From Cladochytrium replicatum (Eukaryota > Chytridiomycota > Chytridiomycetes > Cladochytriales > Cladochytriaceae), in the NCBI GenBank assembly GCA_025526935.1, contig JAHLKD010000099.1:143089-207088 (forward strand): DNA of 64,000 nt, in the 5' to 3' direction. The position numbers and the translations under genes are program-made. The notes under the pieces are model-generated. The model saw only the letters and a program-made list of their open reading frames with translations, was not told the origin of the DNA and did no database searches. Within the stretch, counting starts at the first letter, position 1; each line of letters starts with the position of its first letter. This document shows positions 22,438-34,400 of the stretch, one piece after another.

Positions 22438-24013
22438 ATGTCGAATCCGCTTCAGACTTATCTAGGGCTCAAACTTTCGCTGATCTCCAAGTCAGGATGT
22501 CGGTACGTCGGAATCTTGCATTCGATCAGCCAGGAAGATGCGACAGTGTCGCTGAGAGAAGGTACTCCGCTTTTTTAATACTTCTCTTGTTTCTGAACAT
22601 GAACACTCGATCGTAGTCACTTCCATGGGAACTGAAAATCGCCCAGCCCCACAGTTCATTCCGGCGGCCCCTCAGGTGTTCGACTTCATTGTCTTCAAGG
22701 GATCCGATGTGCAGGATCTTAGCGTTATGAATGAGCAACCAGCTCCCCCTCCTGTAAGCCAGCTTCCGAACGACCCAGCAATAATGCACGCCGTAAGTAC
22801 GTGTTCTTTCGGAGAGGTCGTGGGCTGATTGTTCCTTTTTTGCAAGGGTGGACAACCTCATTCACAGGGATATGGTGGAATGCCCCCTCCGGGTCCTGGA
22901 GGGATGCCTCCTATGATGCAGCCTCCGCCGTACATGATGGGTTACCCTCAGCAGCAAGCCCCGCCGTGGGCCCATCAACCTTCAGGTCCCGGTCCAGCTG
23001 CACCGATATCTTCTGATCATCCCGAGACTGCTGGCTCGAATTCCACTGCTCCACAGCAGGGGAAGGTTCCTACTAACGCCCAGTCGTCCCCAACAAAGCC
23101 ATCGGCAACCGAAGCACCCGTACTGAACCAAAGGAAACCTGATGAAAAGTCGATTAACTCCAATCAGCAACCGAGGAAACGACTTGATGGAGATGCGGAA
23201 ACTGAACAAAGTCATGGCGGACCTGACAACAGTGGTGGTAAAGCGAAAGGAAAGGCTGAACTCACCTATGCTCAAGTTGGGGCTCGGAAGGGTAGAGTTG
23301 AGCTCCTTGAGACCTTCATGCGTTTATTCTTATTCATTTTAAATTAGCTGAAGGAGAAAACGGCGGCTATCGCGGAGGCTTTCACCATCGGGGCCGAGGC
23401 GGATATCGCGGTGGTCACGGAGGGAACCGTGGTGGACACATGCGCAACTTAGGACCTCGTAATCGAGTAGCAGTCCCGGATTCTGATTTCGACTTTGAAA
23501 CTGCGAACGCGAAGTTTAACAAAATGGACTTGGCAAAGGAGAAAGACGGGGACAAAGATGATCACTCTCGAGAAGAAGAGAGCAATGTATCTCCCGAGAA
23601 GGTACAAGTTAACGGCGACGATGACGACGAATTGGGACTGTTCTATAACAAGACCAAAAGCTTCTTCGACAACATTTCTTGTGAAACTAAAGAACGGTCC
23701 GAATCTTCTGGCGAAAGGTAGAGTGGCTAGCTTTCGTGTTGCTGCTAGTAACTGAATCTTTTTAAGGGTCAACCGCAGAGCCCGACAGTACGAAGAGCGG
23801 CGCTTAAACTTGGAAACATTCGGTCAGATGGGAGTTGATGGCCGCGGATACCGTCGTGGTGGCCCCAGGGGAGCTTACACAGGCGGTCGGGGATTTGGGG
23901 GAGGATACAACAACGCTGGAGGTGGTCGTCATGGGGGATATCGTTCAAACTATTCGGGCTTCAATAACCGGAATAACGGACAATCAACTTCGGCCAAAAA
24001 TGGAGGAGATTGA
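22438..24013 (+). CDS. SCD6: SCD6/LSM14 (RAP55) P-body translational repressor
   Basis: RNA-binding protein of P-bodies that represses translation initiation by binding eIF4G and promotes decapping. Exons start at ATG 22438 (MSNPLQTYLG). The LSm14 domain contains LSLISKSGCRYVGILHSI and, after the first intron, TSMGTENRP and FDFIVFKGSDVQDL. A proline/glutamine-rich linker follows, then an RGG stretch (GGYRGGFHHRGRGGYRGG), the FDF box (DSDFDFETANAKFNK), the FFD box (YNKTKSFFDNIS), the TFG box (RRLNLETFG) and a C-terminal RGG tail. All hallmark motifs are present in the right order. At least four short introns; the one after VGARK uses a TTAG acceptor at about 23347. Confidence 0.95.
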
Positions 24014-25929
24014 GTTTGGGAGGTGCAGTGTCATTCTGGGACATTTACGTGGTTTTTTCTTTGCAAATGCTAGCTTTGTGTTGTGTCTGAACTCGGTTCT
24101 TTGAGTCTGGCTGACCCTTGGTGGAGATGCCTGCTGTGCCACACCATACACTCACGATTTGATGTTTGATTTGAGGGAGGGATTCGTCCACGAGGTGTCG
24201 GCCGTGACTTCAACCCCCCTCGAATATGCGGTATACCGCTTCCCCCATATAAGTTCCTCTCAACGTCCACTTGTGCCTGCTCCTCTTTCGTGGGTAGCTT
24301 CTTGGTCCCAACACGCGCGATCACGTTCGCAGAGGCGACAGGCTAGCACTTCAGTTCTCTTGCCCTGGTAGGCCGCCTCGAGCCCGGATAGACATATATG
24401 GAGAGATATAGCCTGGATATAAGAGATATTCCTAGTTCCATTTCTGTGTCTCACCAACGCAGCTTGAGATTAAACCGCTCCACCTCACCAGAACAAAGTT
24501 GGATTGAAGGTTGCAAATTTGACAATATTACCGTTACTGTTTCTGCTTGTGAAGAGTAAGAGAATGCGTTCGTGTAGGTGGTGCTACGTGAATAGGCGCC
24601 TACCCCTATGATGTTAACAAATGCATTGCAGGCAATTATCAGTCAATGCATGTCTGACTCTGGTGTGCGCTATGGCTGAAAGCACGTGGTGACCATCGAA
24701 CAGCTAATAATCCTCACCCCATTGCAGTCAGTGTGGATTCTGTACTCGCGGCATCATCATCATGTCTGCGTTCTCCTTGAGCTTACACAATGATGGCGCA
24801 AATGGAACCGACGTAAACACTTCACTTGATGGTGAGAAACGACGTGATTGTGTGTCTATTTCACATTTGTGATGAAGGGAACCTCTGTCTTTGCACCGGG
24901 TAAACATTCCAAATCAGTTACCTTTAAGTATTGTGATCCAGGTATCGACCCATTGTAGACTGCTTCACGGAAGTACGTATTACTCAGCTCGGCAGCACCT
25001 TAATATCCAACAGCCTAACATCCAACAACAATTCTGCAGCTGCTTGAATCAGCTCCGTCTAAAAGCTGTGCTAAGGAAGGGAACTGCAAAAATAAGGGGC
25101 TTTGTAAGGACTTCCATGTATGTAGCTTGGGATGATTTTAAGTCTCTATCCGCTGGGTGATATTGAAAAAATGATATAGCCAAATACGCCGCCGTTGATT
25201 GAGAAGTATCGACGGGACCAAGACGCAGGACCCATTGGTTTTTGCACTTTCTTAACGGGTGTAGCCTTCCTTCTCGGCCCTCGAATGTGTTCCATTTCCC
25301 TCCCTCCGGCTCACATATTTCTGTGGTTATGGGTCCGCCTTCACCGAGCAACTGTGATGGCGACCTTCTTAGCCCAGAGGATGGTCCCTGTTCGGTACTG
25401 ACAAGGTCCTTTATGTCGGAATTTGTTTGCCCGTTCGAATTTTATGCTGTTGGAGAGTCATACACACGCAATCTATTGATGCATTCCTCTTCAAGGTGAC
25501 GTTTCTCCTTATCGATATGAGCAGCAATCAAGTATTCACCACCCTCGTCATTCGAACTTGAAGATTATCAGCAGAACGCTCGATGCTTTTTACATAAATC
25601 ATAGTTTTTGGATGCGAAATCCGCATGCGATGCAAGTGCACCGCTGCGTCAATGGTATTAATGATAGCCTAGACGTTTGTTGAACATCACAAACCTGATC
25701 TGAGACGAAATGCTCTGGATTCTCCTTGAAGATCTGCATTCTGTAGCCATACTCAAGAGAAGAACAAGTGTACAGCTTGCGAACAGCGTTCAGTTGAAAC
25801 ATTTCCTGAAAGCACGACCACCAACCTTGCCAACATAGTGAAAAGCATGCTACTACCTCACGTGCAGCGTTTCCTTTGACTTAGATCGTAAAGCTTTATT
25901 AATAGCTGTTTCGTACTTTTTTCTGAGAT
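24014..25929. other. Gene-poor region with weak coding hints
   Basis: No gene I can name. Hints: a + strand start at 24761 (MSAFSLSLHNDGANGTDVN) followed by a GTGAGA donor, so a small-exon gene up to about 25500 is possible. On the minus strand, 25620-25802 encodes LYTCSSLEYGYRMQIFKENP, which looks like real coding sequence but is isolated. Another minus frame lies at 24070-24324. None can be joined into a convincing product. Confidence 0.3.
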
Positions 25930-26660
25930 TTTTTCAAAGTATGAGCCTGATCTAGTTGATGATGAGGATGATTCTGGTCAGAAGATACAATCGGAACATC
26001 ATTACCTGAGAACAATACAGAACTTACTTGCTGAGATGAGAGAAATCATTAAAATGGATGTAACTCACGATTACACTCCTTGAGATTCACATCAAATCAA
26101 ACGCAAAGCCATGCGAGAAAAGCCAAAAAAGCAACCAAAAGCTCATGCTCATGAGGTTTGCGTTTTGCATCCCAACTCTTCTCATTCTTCTGCAGAGTGT
26201 GAACAGCTCAAACATTTGATTGAGAAACATTCTTCCTCACATAAAGAAATTGCCAACAGTAAGACTGCAAATACTCGTGCCGCATCAAATCTAAGGATGC
26301 GACGAACGACAAATTCGTGGCAAATCTAGCCAAACTCAGAATCTCTGCAGGAAGCGCAAACTTGCCAAAAGTTTGAATGATGAGGAATGGAAACAGATAA
26401 AGGCATCTCTCCTACATCCCAGAACATGGGTGTCGATTCTCAGGAATCAGAGCCTTCGCAGCTCGGGAGGTGCTTTTCTCAGAGTCTGCAGTTTTACTTC
26501 GTGGAACGGGTTACTAACATAACTAACCCTATTGTTAACAACCATAATTTAGGTATGCGCTTAACTCAACAACCCAGTGAGCGTCCTTTAACTGATGCAG
26601 TTTGTGACGATCATTTAGCTACATTTCCATTGATCCAAATACAGGAATACTGACATACAA
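25930..26660 (+). mobile_element. Degenerate Ty1/copia gag remnant
   Basis: The frame at 26111-26329 contains VCVLHPNSSHSSAECEQLK, matching the motif ICTLHPNSSHTNAQC just before the CCHC knuckle of the full copia gag at about 59.2 kb. Flanking sequence is acidic/basic and interrupted by stops. No LTR is visible nearby. It represents an older, diverged relative of the copia elements at the right end of the window. Confidence 0.6.
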
Positions 26661-26760
26661 AACATAAGTCCGTGAAACATTAAACGGCAAAAACGCAGGC
26701 AGCCTTCGTATGAAAAGTTCATCAGTTGTCATCAAATCAGCCCATTATCAGTCACCCCCA

Positions 26761-27916
26761 TCAACGTGTCCCTTGGCTTCCCCTAACAAGTGCAATCAGG
26801 GACTGCACTTCAGGGATGGACGCCCACGCTGACGCGTCGAATGGACAATCCATGGATGTGGTTCCGCCGAGGGTGGGTCTGATCCCGAGCCACGAGATGA
26901 GCGGCAGGTCCAAGTTGGCGTCGTACTTGACTCTGAGCTTGGTTCGGCTCGCTTCGCCCAGTGCACCGCAAGACGTCATAAGCTGAATAAGAGCTTCGTC
27001 GAACGGCGGTTGAGCGGTTGTGGTGACGAAAGAAAGGCTCGCCGGAATGACAAAGTTGGTGGTTGTTTTCGACTTTAGCGACGAGTTGAGGAGAATACCA
27101 GTCCCTGTCACTTTTGTGTTGATCGATCCGTCCAAGTTCAAGAGTTTGACCTGAAAAATGAGAGAAAATATCAATCAGAGGTACTAAAAATGGATGGTGA
27201 CGCATCCGGTGACGTACCACAATGGTGAGGTTTCGGATATCATAGTTGATATAGTTGTCGGATGTACCCGAGGTCTGTACATTGAATTTGAGCGTCAAGT
27301 TGAACGGTTGTGCGGTGGTCGGTGCCGAAACACTTCCTGCAACGCTCAATGCGTTGGATTGGCCGAGAGTGAATGTTGGGCTGGTGAAAGTAGGGATGCG
27401 GGGGTAAATAAAGAACGCCGTCACGCCGAGACCCACAAGAATAAGGATCAAAGTGAGGCAGATGGTCATCCAGCATCCACGACGAGTTCGGAAGCAGCAG
27501 CAAAACCTTCGCTCATTTTGACGCCTGTGTGAACCGGGTACTGGGGAGTAGCCACCACGGGCATGGGGATCCTTCCGATCCTCTCCATCCGTGAAGGACT
27601 TTCGCTTCTCGTTGGCGAGCGCGGCGGTGTCGATGTAGACTGGCTCATTGTGCTGTGGGGGGCGCACAGTGGTTGCGCTTGTGGTTGAATACTCGTCTCT
27701 CTCGACGTGAGACGAAGAAGAGTAACCACCCCCTTGGGATGGAACGTCAGCGCCGTAATGTGCAGGTTGCGATTGAGCTGGTTGGTGATGCTGAGCATAA
27801 GAACCTGAGCTTGAGGAGGCGTAATAGAACTGCTGGTTTGCCTGATCGGCCTGCTGGTATGCTGGTTGGGCGTAGTAATCAGCAGAGTACTGCTGGTTCG
27901 AGGTGTGTGCACTCAT
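26761..27916 (-). CDS. Single-pass membrane protein with LEA2-like C-terminal domain
   Basis: Two exons; the intron (donor GTACGTCACC, acceptor TTTTTCAG) joins NLTIV|VKLLNLDGS. The N-terminal ~130 residues are Gln/Tyr/Ser-rich and disordered. Then come a basic, cysteine-rich juxtamembrane patch (RRFCCCFRTRRGCW), one transmembrane helix (ICLTLILILVGLGVTAFFIY), and about 200 residues with N-glycosylation-type sites and a beta-rich pattern resembling LEA2/NDR1-like domains of fungal membrane proteins. Its function is not known; lipid binding or cell-surface roles are suggested for the family. The start ATG at 27916 is chosen because sequence upstream lacks the composition of the rest. Confidence 0.7.
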
Positions 27917-28240
27917 GAAGATATGTTGAACAGATTCAGATTCAGACGGCCAATTCGAAGGTCGAAATGTCTCTGGGAATGACGAAGCCAAAGCGAGGCG
28001 CAGCAACGATCGACGGTCACGTGGGATCGACCTTTGTGCCCAGGTTTGCGGTTCATTGAAGATGGGAGATTGAAAGTCATAATAATGCTCGGACGATTCA
28101 GTAGAAATTGAATTAAATTGAGGGATGATGGAGCAACTTAGAGAGATTCTCACTTGAATTATTCTGGATTTTGCCTTTTCGATCTATCCCTCCAGTTTCA
28201 AACAACCCTCAAAACGACTCGATTGTCCGAGAATAGTTAA

Positions 28241-28916
28241 CTATATCGATTGGGCGATAGTGGCTTCAGTTTTATGTCGTTCGGCCTCGCAACGTACAAC
28301 CCTAGGCCTTTTCGCGGTAAGCAGCTCGCAGGCGGGCCCCAAGGCCGAAGCTCGGACAGAAGGTGCTGTGCTGCTGTTCGCTGGCCAATATTGTCCTAGA
28401 TTTAGAAAAAGTGTGAAGCTCATTTTTCGTCCAACTTACCGGCCCGAATGGCAATGGCTCTGTTTGAACTGCTTTGTTTTGAGTCAAGAATTCTTGATTC
28501 TGTCTTTGGCTAGTTGGATTTCTTTGTCTCCAATCTCGCAGAGCCTCTGTGGTTGCCTCGTCCAGTTGTATTGGTGGGATCTCTTGAACTTTCATTGAAG
28601 CAATGACGGTTCCAGCTAGGTTAATTTTCGCTCCATGGAATTGGGAGATTCCGCCCGGAACCCCGACCCGGTTCTCGGAATCCTTTTCGATCGTGTGAAC
28701 TTCCCGGTCCTGAGATTGCAACAACCTAGCATGTTGTTGTTGTTGATGTGCAGTGGAAGGTCGGATGCCAACTGATATTCTTCCTGGAGTTTCAGGTAGT
28801 TGAGCTGTTGAAGATCGATTGCGAAGAGGAAGAGTAGGTGCACGGAAAGCGTGACTTTGTCGGGGCTGGACTTCAAAGCCATCGGCTGAAGCGCTTTCTC
28901 CGAAATCCTCACTCAT
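28241..28916 (-). CDS. Unknown Gln-rich protein
   Basis: Two exons: 28436-28916 and 28241-28390 approximately, with a GTAAGT donor after PLPFGP and a short intron ending in AATCTAG. The product is about 210 aa, begins MSEDFGESASADGFEV, contains a Q/H-rich stretch, and has a moderately conserved-looking middle (IPPIQLDEATTEALRDWRQR). No family recognised. It sits 147 bp downstream of the CFAP157-like gene on the same strand, so a shared flagellar role is possible but only by position. Confidence 0.55.
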
Positions 28917-29063
28917 CAGTTCAGACGTTTTTATCTACCGTAATGGAAAGGATGAGTTTGAATTTACAAGCAAAGTGTTATCCCCACCGCAGAAAGATTC
29001 TCTTTCATCATTTCCAAGCTGGATGCCACCCGATTAGATCTATTCGCTTTATTCAAACAGACG

Positions 29064-30935
29064 TTACCGTTCGAGGAAGTATGTAAACCGCCCTTTCAAG
29101 TTGTGTGAATCTCTTTCGCTTGAGCTCTCAAAGTCTGGATTGTAGGCCAATGAATGTACTAGAGCCCCGATTTCATCGGTCAACTCCTGGAACTCGGAGA
29201 CCTTGGACAATACATCTGCTCGGACTGCGTCCAGTTCCTGGGTTATCGGAAACGAGCACGTCAATATATGCTCGACAAGTTGCGTCAACAAATTACCCTC
29301 CAAGCACGGTCCCGAGAATGGCTGTCTCTTTCCGCTGAACCAGACCTATTCAGATCGCGCTCCGTTGTGAACGTCGTTTGAAACTCTACGTGGTGCGGCT
29401 GCGGCTGAGAGTGTTGTTGTTGCCGACTGGGATTTGCAGGAGTGGAAAAAACATTAGATCCGCTCATAACCGGCGACATATCTTCATCTTCTTGATTCTG
29501 GTTAACCTCATACGCAAGCTCCAGCATGCGATCGCTCTCTATTCGGAAGATATTCAGTGAATTTTCCCTTCACGTCAATCAACCTGCCTTTGAGCTTCTC
29601 CACCAACATTTTCAGGACACGTTGATTCGCCTGGTTCTTCTTGGCTAATTCCCGCTCTGACTCGTCCAACAGTGCATTTGTGGTCTTCAGCTTTGCACAC
29701 TTTGAAGTCAGCGCCTCATTTTCGGCTATCAATTCGATAGTTTTGGCGGACATCTTTTTAAGCTGGGTTGTAATCGCCATGTTTTCTCGGATGGCCCGCT
29801 TTGTTGTCTGAACAATAACGTATGTGAGATGCAGTGAGCCAGTACAATCCTGCGATGGTTGCATACCTCTGCCATTTGCTGATCTGCCACTCGTCGGAAG
29901 TTTGCAACCGCTTCGTTGATCTTTTGGAGCATCTCCTTCTTCATTTGATTCTTTTGAACAAACAGAGAAATAAGTACCAGCAGTACCAATTACTGAGGAA
30001 AACTACCTTATCTTGAAGAATCTTTCTCTCCATGCCGTGGACGGTGTCCTTGTACTCCTTTTCTTTCTGTTCCAGCAAAGCCTTGAGATTCTTGAGCTGC
30101 TGCTCTAAGTCACCCTTAACGTTTCCGTAAGAGTTAGAATCGCTGAGATCAACCGTAATCTTGTTCACACCTTCCTCCCTTTGAAGTCATTCAATTGGTC
30201 GAGCTCCGTTCGATATTTGGCGCATGTCACCTGAAGAACTTCAACCTCAGCCTTGCCTTCTACCCTCGTTGCCTCAACTTCAAGCCGTTGAAACCAAAAA
30301 GAATGAAGTTAAGAAACAACATCATCAACTCGCAAATCCATATGTCGAGAGCTTTTTGTGATGGATATGACTTCTGGCTTCTAACGCCCTCTTTTCCTCC
30401 TCGAGCTGCCTGATTCGTTGTTCCAATGAGCTGACGTCCTTTTCATACTCCCCAACTTTAATATTCAAGAACTCGAGGATATCTTGCTGCAAACATGACA
30501 CAGCACAGCTTATCGTTAGACAAAATCATGAGAGTTTCGGTTTACTGGGAACCTTGTCATTCGTGAACTTGGCCTGGCTTCGACCCAATGCTTCGTTCTC
30601 CACTAACAACTCATCACACTTCTTTTTGCTTCACGAGTGACAGTAACGTTTAGCAACGTGGGCGAAACAAGCAAGATTGCAACTCAACTATCTCGCCATC
30701 GTCTCGGTGAGATTCTGTATCTTTGCTTCGTACACCTGGAGCATGACTTCGTCTTGGGCATGCTTTTCAGATGCTCGATCGGCTGCTGCTGTGAAATTAC
30801 ACAATAGCAAAGCAATATTTCGGTTAAGGATAGGTTGTGAAGATGGTCAAATAAGTGTGGTATTCATGCAGGATATCGATCACCCCCGGCTTCTTTGGCT
30901 CCCCCGGACTTTTTACGCCCTTTCTTGTCGGCCAT
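29064..30935 (-). CDS. CFAP157-like basal-body coiled-coil protein
   Basis: Cilia- and flagella-associated coiled-coil protein. The start MADKKGRKKSGG is the Lys-rich N-terminus usual for the family. Many small exons follow: HAQDEVMLQVYEAKIQNLTE, KKCDELLVENEALGR, QDILEFLNIKVGEYEKDV, LEQQLKNLKALLEQKEKEYK, then the most diagnostic stretch MERKILQDK, NQMKKEMLQKINEAVANFRR, TTKRAIRENMAITTQLKKM and NQANQRVLKMLVEKLK. The order and wording of this last block match CFAP157, known from basal bodies and sperm flagella. The C-terminal exon ends LKGRFTYFLER. Its presence implies flagellated zoospores. Some internal exon edges (30400-30700) are approximate. Confidence 0.75.
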
Positions 30936-31424
30936 GGATTGTGGATGCTGTTGATCCTTTCGATGGTTGAGGTGCCGTAGTGGTCGAATTCCCAAACTCC
31001 CGGATCAAAACAAATGCCAATCACACTTGATTCAAAGTGATTAAATGCGCTATTGCACAGAACATGTGAAGATCCATGTTGGCGAAAATGGCAAGAATTT
31101 CTTACGCTGAAAACAAACAGAGGCACAAACAGCGCGTACGAACAAATGGGCAACTTGTTTCTTGTCTCTCATCCCCACGGTTGGAGTTGTGCGATTGAGC
31201 TGCGACTGTAAGGCTGGAAGTACACCTACCAGCTTGGTGCGCTTCAGAAACAGTGAAGACGTGTAGTGCAGCCAATTTTGTTGACTGTTCTCACGAACCA
31301 GTGGGCAGTCCTCTTCTGATCTGTTGGAAAGGGCTCAAGATCATTCACTGAGCTTGGTACCAAGTTTTGTCAATATATTGAACATAATTGTACGATGTAT
31401 CGCTTTTCCACGATGTTTGGTTTT
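30936..31424. other. Spacer between CFAP157-like and DENN genes
   Basis: About 490 bp with no supported coding frame; holds the CFAP157-like promoter and the 3' UTR of the DENN gene, which is transcribed in the same direction. Confidence 0.4.
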
Positions 31425-34400
31425 CTACAGTGCCGCAAACGCATCCCTGGACGGTTGGCGCTCGTGGATCTCGCTGATCTCTTCCTGTCCTGGCTTAGTA
31501 ACAGATTTTCTGGGGATTGCAGGGAGAGGTCGTGTTGGCCGTCCCGACAAATGTTTTGGAGGTGGTGATTTTGGTGGTGTTGGTTCGTGCAGTGAACGTG
31601 GACTAGGTTCTCTACGCTGGACTATTGCAGTTGACGCCCTCGGCGAATCTTGTGGAGAAGTTGAAGCTGAATGCTGCTTGAGCTCTTGATTGCCCTGCTG
31701 TGCGTCCGAGAGAAGTCCTGCTGATTCCGACTCTCCATTTTGCATCTTTGTACTCGAATGCGCTTGCTGTCTGAAAAGGTACAGCGGAATGTGATCCGAT
31801 GGACTCTCTACCTCCTCTGGATGAACTTCGTAGAGAGCCGCAAGGCTATACGCCGTTCGTCCGTGAGTCGTGACTCTGATCGTTGACTGTGTTGATCTAG
31901 CGCTCGCCCTGATACTTCCGGATGTATATTTTGATATACTGCTCGAGCGCGACGATCCGGCGTGCCCGTCTTTGAAGAGGTCAAGCATGCTCGTCCGGTT
32001 GGATGCGTTTGCGCTGACTGCATTCATCACCTCTGCGATCGCGCTCGCATCGTATCCAAGCGACATTAGGTGGTCCTGGTATATGGTGATCACTCGAAAT
32101 AGCCGCATATACATTTTCTGCAGGTCTTCTTGCTCCGAACTGAAAGTGTTTCAGAACACTTATTGGGGCGGACCACTTGGATTAATTTACCTCTCAACGA
32201 GCTGTTCTTCGTCGACAGCATGAAGCAGAACAAGATGCTGCTCTTGTAAATGCCGCAAGGCATCCAGCACTTCTTCAGCAGGTTGGCTGGATAGATGGGT
32301 TGCTTCATAACCATCGATCACATCAGACACCTGTTCAAGCCGCTGCTCAAACATTTCCCTGGAAAAAACGAGCGTCGTAATCATTGGCCGCGGCGCACTC
32401 GATGGATGTCAGTACCTTCGCTGCTCATCGGACAAGAATCCAATCCCAACAATTTGCCCGTTCCCAATCTTTTGGAAGTGCTTCCATTTCGATCGCATCC
32501 ACTTACTCACATCGTGCTTCCGTTTCTGTGCGTATCACGAAAAAACTTTATCGATCAATCTTTGATGTTGAACTGCAAGCCTTACCATGCTGTACATTCT
32601 TGCCTTTTGAACGAGCTCAAATGTATGTGACCGCATGATGTGCACATCTGTTTCTGTGATCAATGGCGGGACGACTCTTGGTGGGCACAACAAGCATTCG
32701 TCAAGCTCTAAAGGAACGTTATATGTTCTGCTTGAGCTTTCTCCTCCTAGACGGTGTTGTTTAAGCACACAGATTGTGATTATAAAGCATTTATTAGTAC
32801 CTTTAAGATCTTCTGTGTTTGGTGGGAGCACATAGAAAGTTTGCTGGACTCTGAACGATCCATCTTTTAGGAACGGCGTGGAATCCTTTGTAATCTTCAG
32901 CTTGCTTCGATTCAGCTTCGCCTTGATCGACTCGTCGAAGAATAGAACGTCGTAGTCCGACTCCGGTCTCTCAATTCGGTCGAGTGTGAACTGTGCAAAC
33001 GCCTGAGTCTCAACCAAATGGGTTATAAATGCCTGCAAATCCAGAAATAAATAAGTATCAATCAAAAAAAGTTGATTGCATTCTAGCTCACCACACCCTC
33101 CTTGTCAAGCGATGCAAGGTACTCGTGTCTTTTAAACCAGTCATCTTGCACGAGATCCGACACGTTCGGCCCACCACCAGAGTTTTTGAGCACATCAGGC
33201 CTCAATCCACCTCTGTTCTCCAGCTCACGCAGCTGTTGAATCGCATCCGGAATCACCAGGTATTGTCGATAGTTCTTCAAAAGGGATGTGAACACTTTCA
33301 AGAAAGCGCGGCGAATCTTCGACTCGTCAAATGAACCAGGACAGGGCCGAGCATCGAGGAGTGGAATACAGCTACCGTGAATAACCATGTGACAAGCTCG
33401 ACCAAAAGATAAATACAACCCGACATTCCTGATGTAATAGGTACTTACTTGAACAGCGCCAGTGTCTTTCCTGATCACTGTGATCTTCTTGACACAGGGA
33501 ACATGTGCTCCCGACTCGACACCCCTCGCACTCTCTCGAACCAAGCGGAGCCAATGGTGTCCCAGCCGTTGAGGGCGACAATGCCCACGAAGATCCCTGC
33601 TGCGTCGTCGTCGGTTGTCCCTCACCAGCACTCCCATGTCCTAACCCTGCAACACCGTCAATATCCACTTCTCGTGTCCCAATAATAGTTCCTCCAACGC
33701 ATTCGTGGAGGATATGCCCTTCACGACTATACACGTTGGGAGCGCCGAATTCCATCGAGCCCGTATTCTCGGCATTGGCTGATGTCGTGCCTGCGCCTAT
33801 TTCACCCTCTGTTTCACTGCTTGTTGACCATGAACCTGCCGTCGACTGTTGTTTCCACAACGTGTTTTGTGGTTGAATCGAAACTAGTGGGCCTCGCTGG
33901 AACGATATCTTCATAGAGGCTCTATTACTTTTGCGGTGCTCTTCTGGGATGGTTGGGGAAGTTGGGAGTTGTGAGGAGCGTTGGCGTTGTCTCGTGGACG
34001 GAGTGAAAGTATTTTCCTTTGGACTGCGATTGAGAGCAGCAGGTGATGTCAGATTGGTGAATATAGAAGCGAAGCTAGACGCGGACGGCGAGTTTTGTAG
34101 AGAGGTTGATCCAGTCGCATTTGTGGAAACAGATAGAGTTGTCGATTCGTTCTTGCGTAAACAATAGAATGACAAATGAGATCCTCTTATGAGTTTTCAT
34201 GAAATTGTTTGTCGCCTACCGCGCTGGACCGTGAAAACATCTTCTTGAATTGGACCGAGAACGGTGAGGACCCAACCGATCCAGCTTCAGAGCGATCTCC
34301 CATAATCGTCGATTCCTGAAACCTATTCAATTCGTAGTTCAAATGGTTACATATCCGTGCTCACCTCCAACTCGCTCTCAGCTTTCCCAGGGCTGTTTAT

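Noticed and set aside
24070-24457. Possible cilia-associated protein (CFAP298-like) from minus frames with VGTKKLPTKEE
   Set aside because: Considered because of a vague similarity, but the frames do not join, one contains a stop, and no conserved CFAP298 block is visible.
26810-28153. 447-codon minus-strand frame covering the LEA2-like gene
   Set aside because: It reads through the intron into out-of-frame sequence at its 3' end and begins upstream of the likely start. The spliced model 26761-27916 is better.
33083-33637. Continuous minus-strand frame in the DENN gene
   Set aside because: It contains true dDENN sequence only in its 3' part; the 5' part is an Arg-rich shadow, and at least one intron must lie inside. 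Kept within the DENN gene with unresolved splicing.
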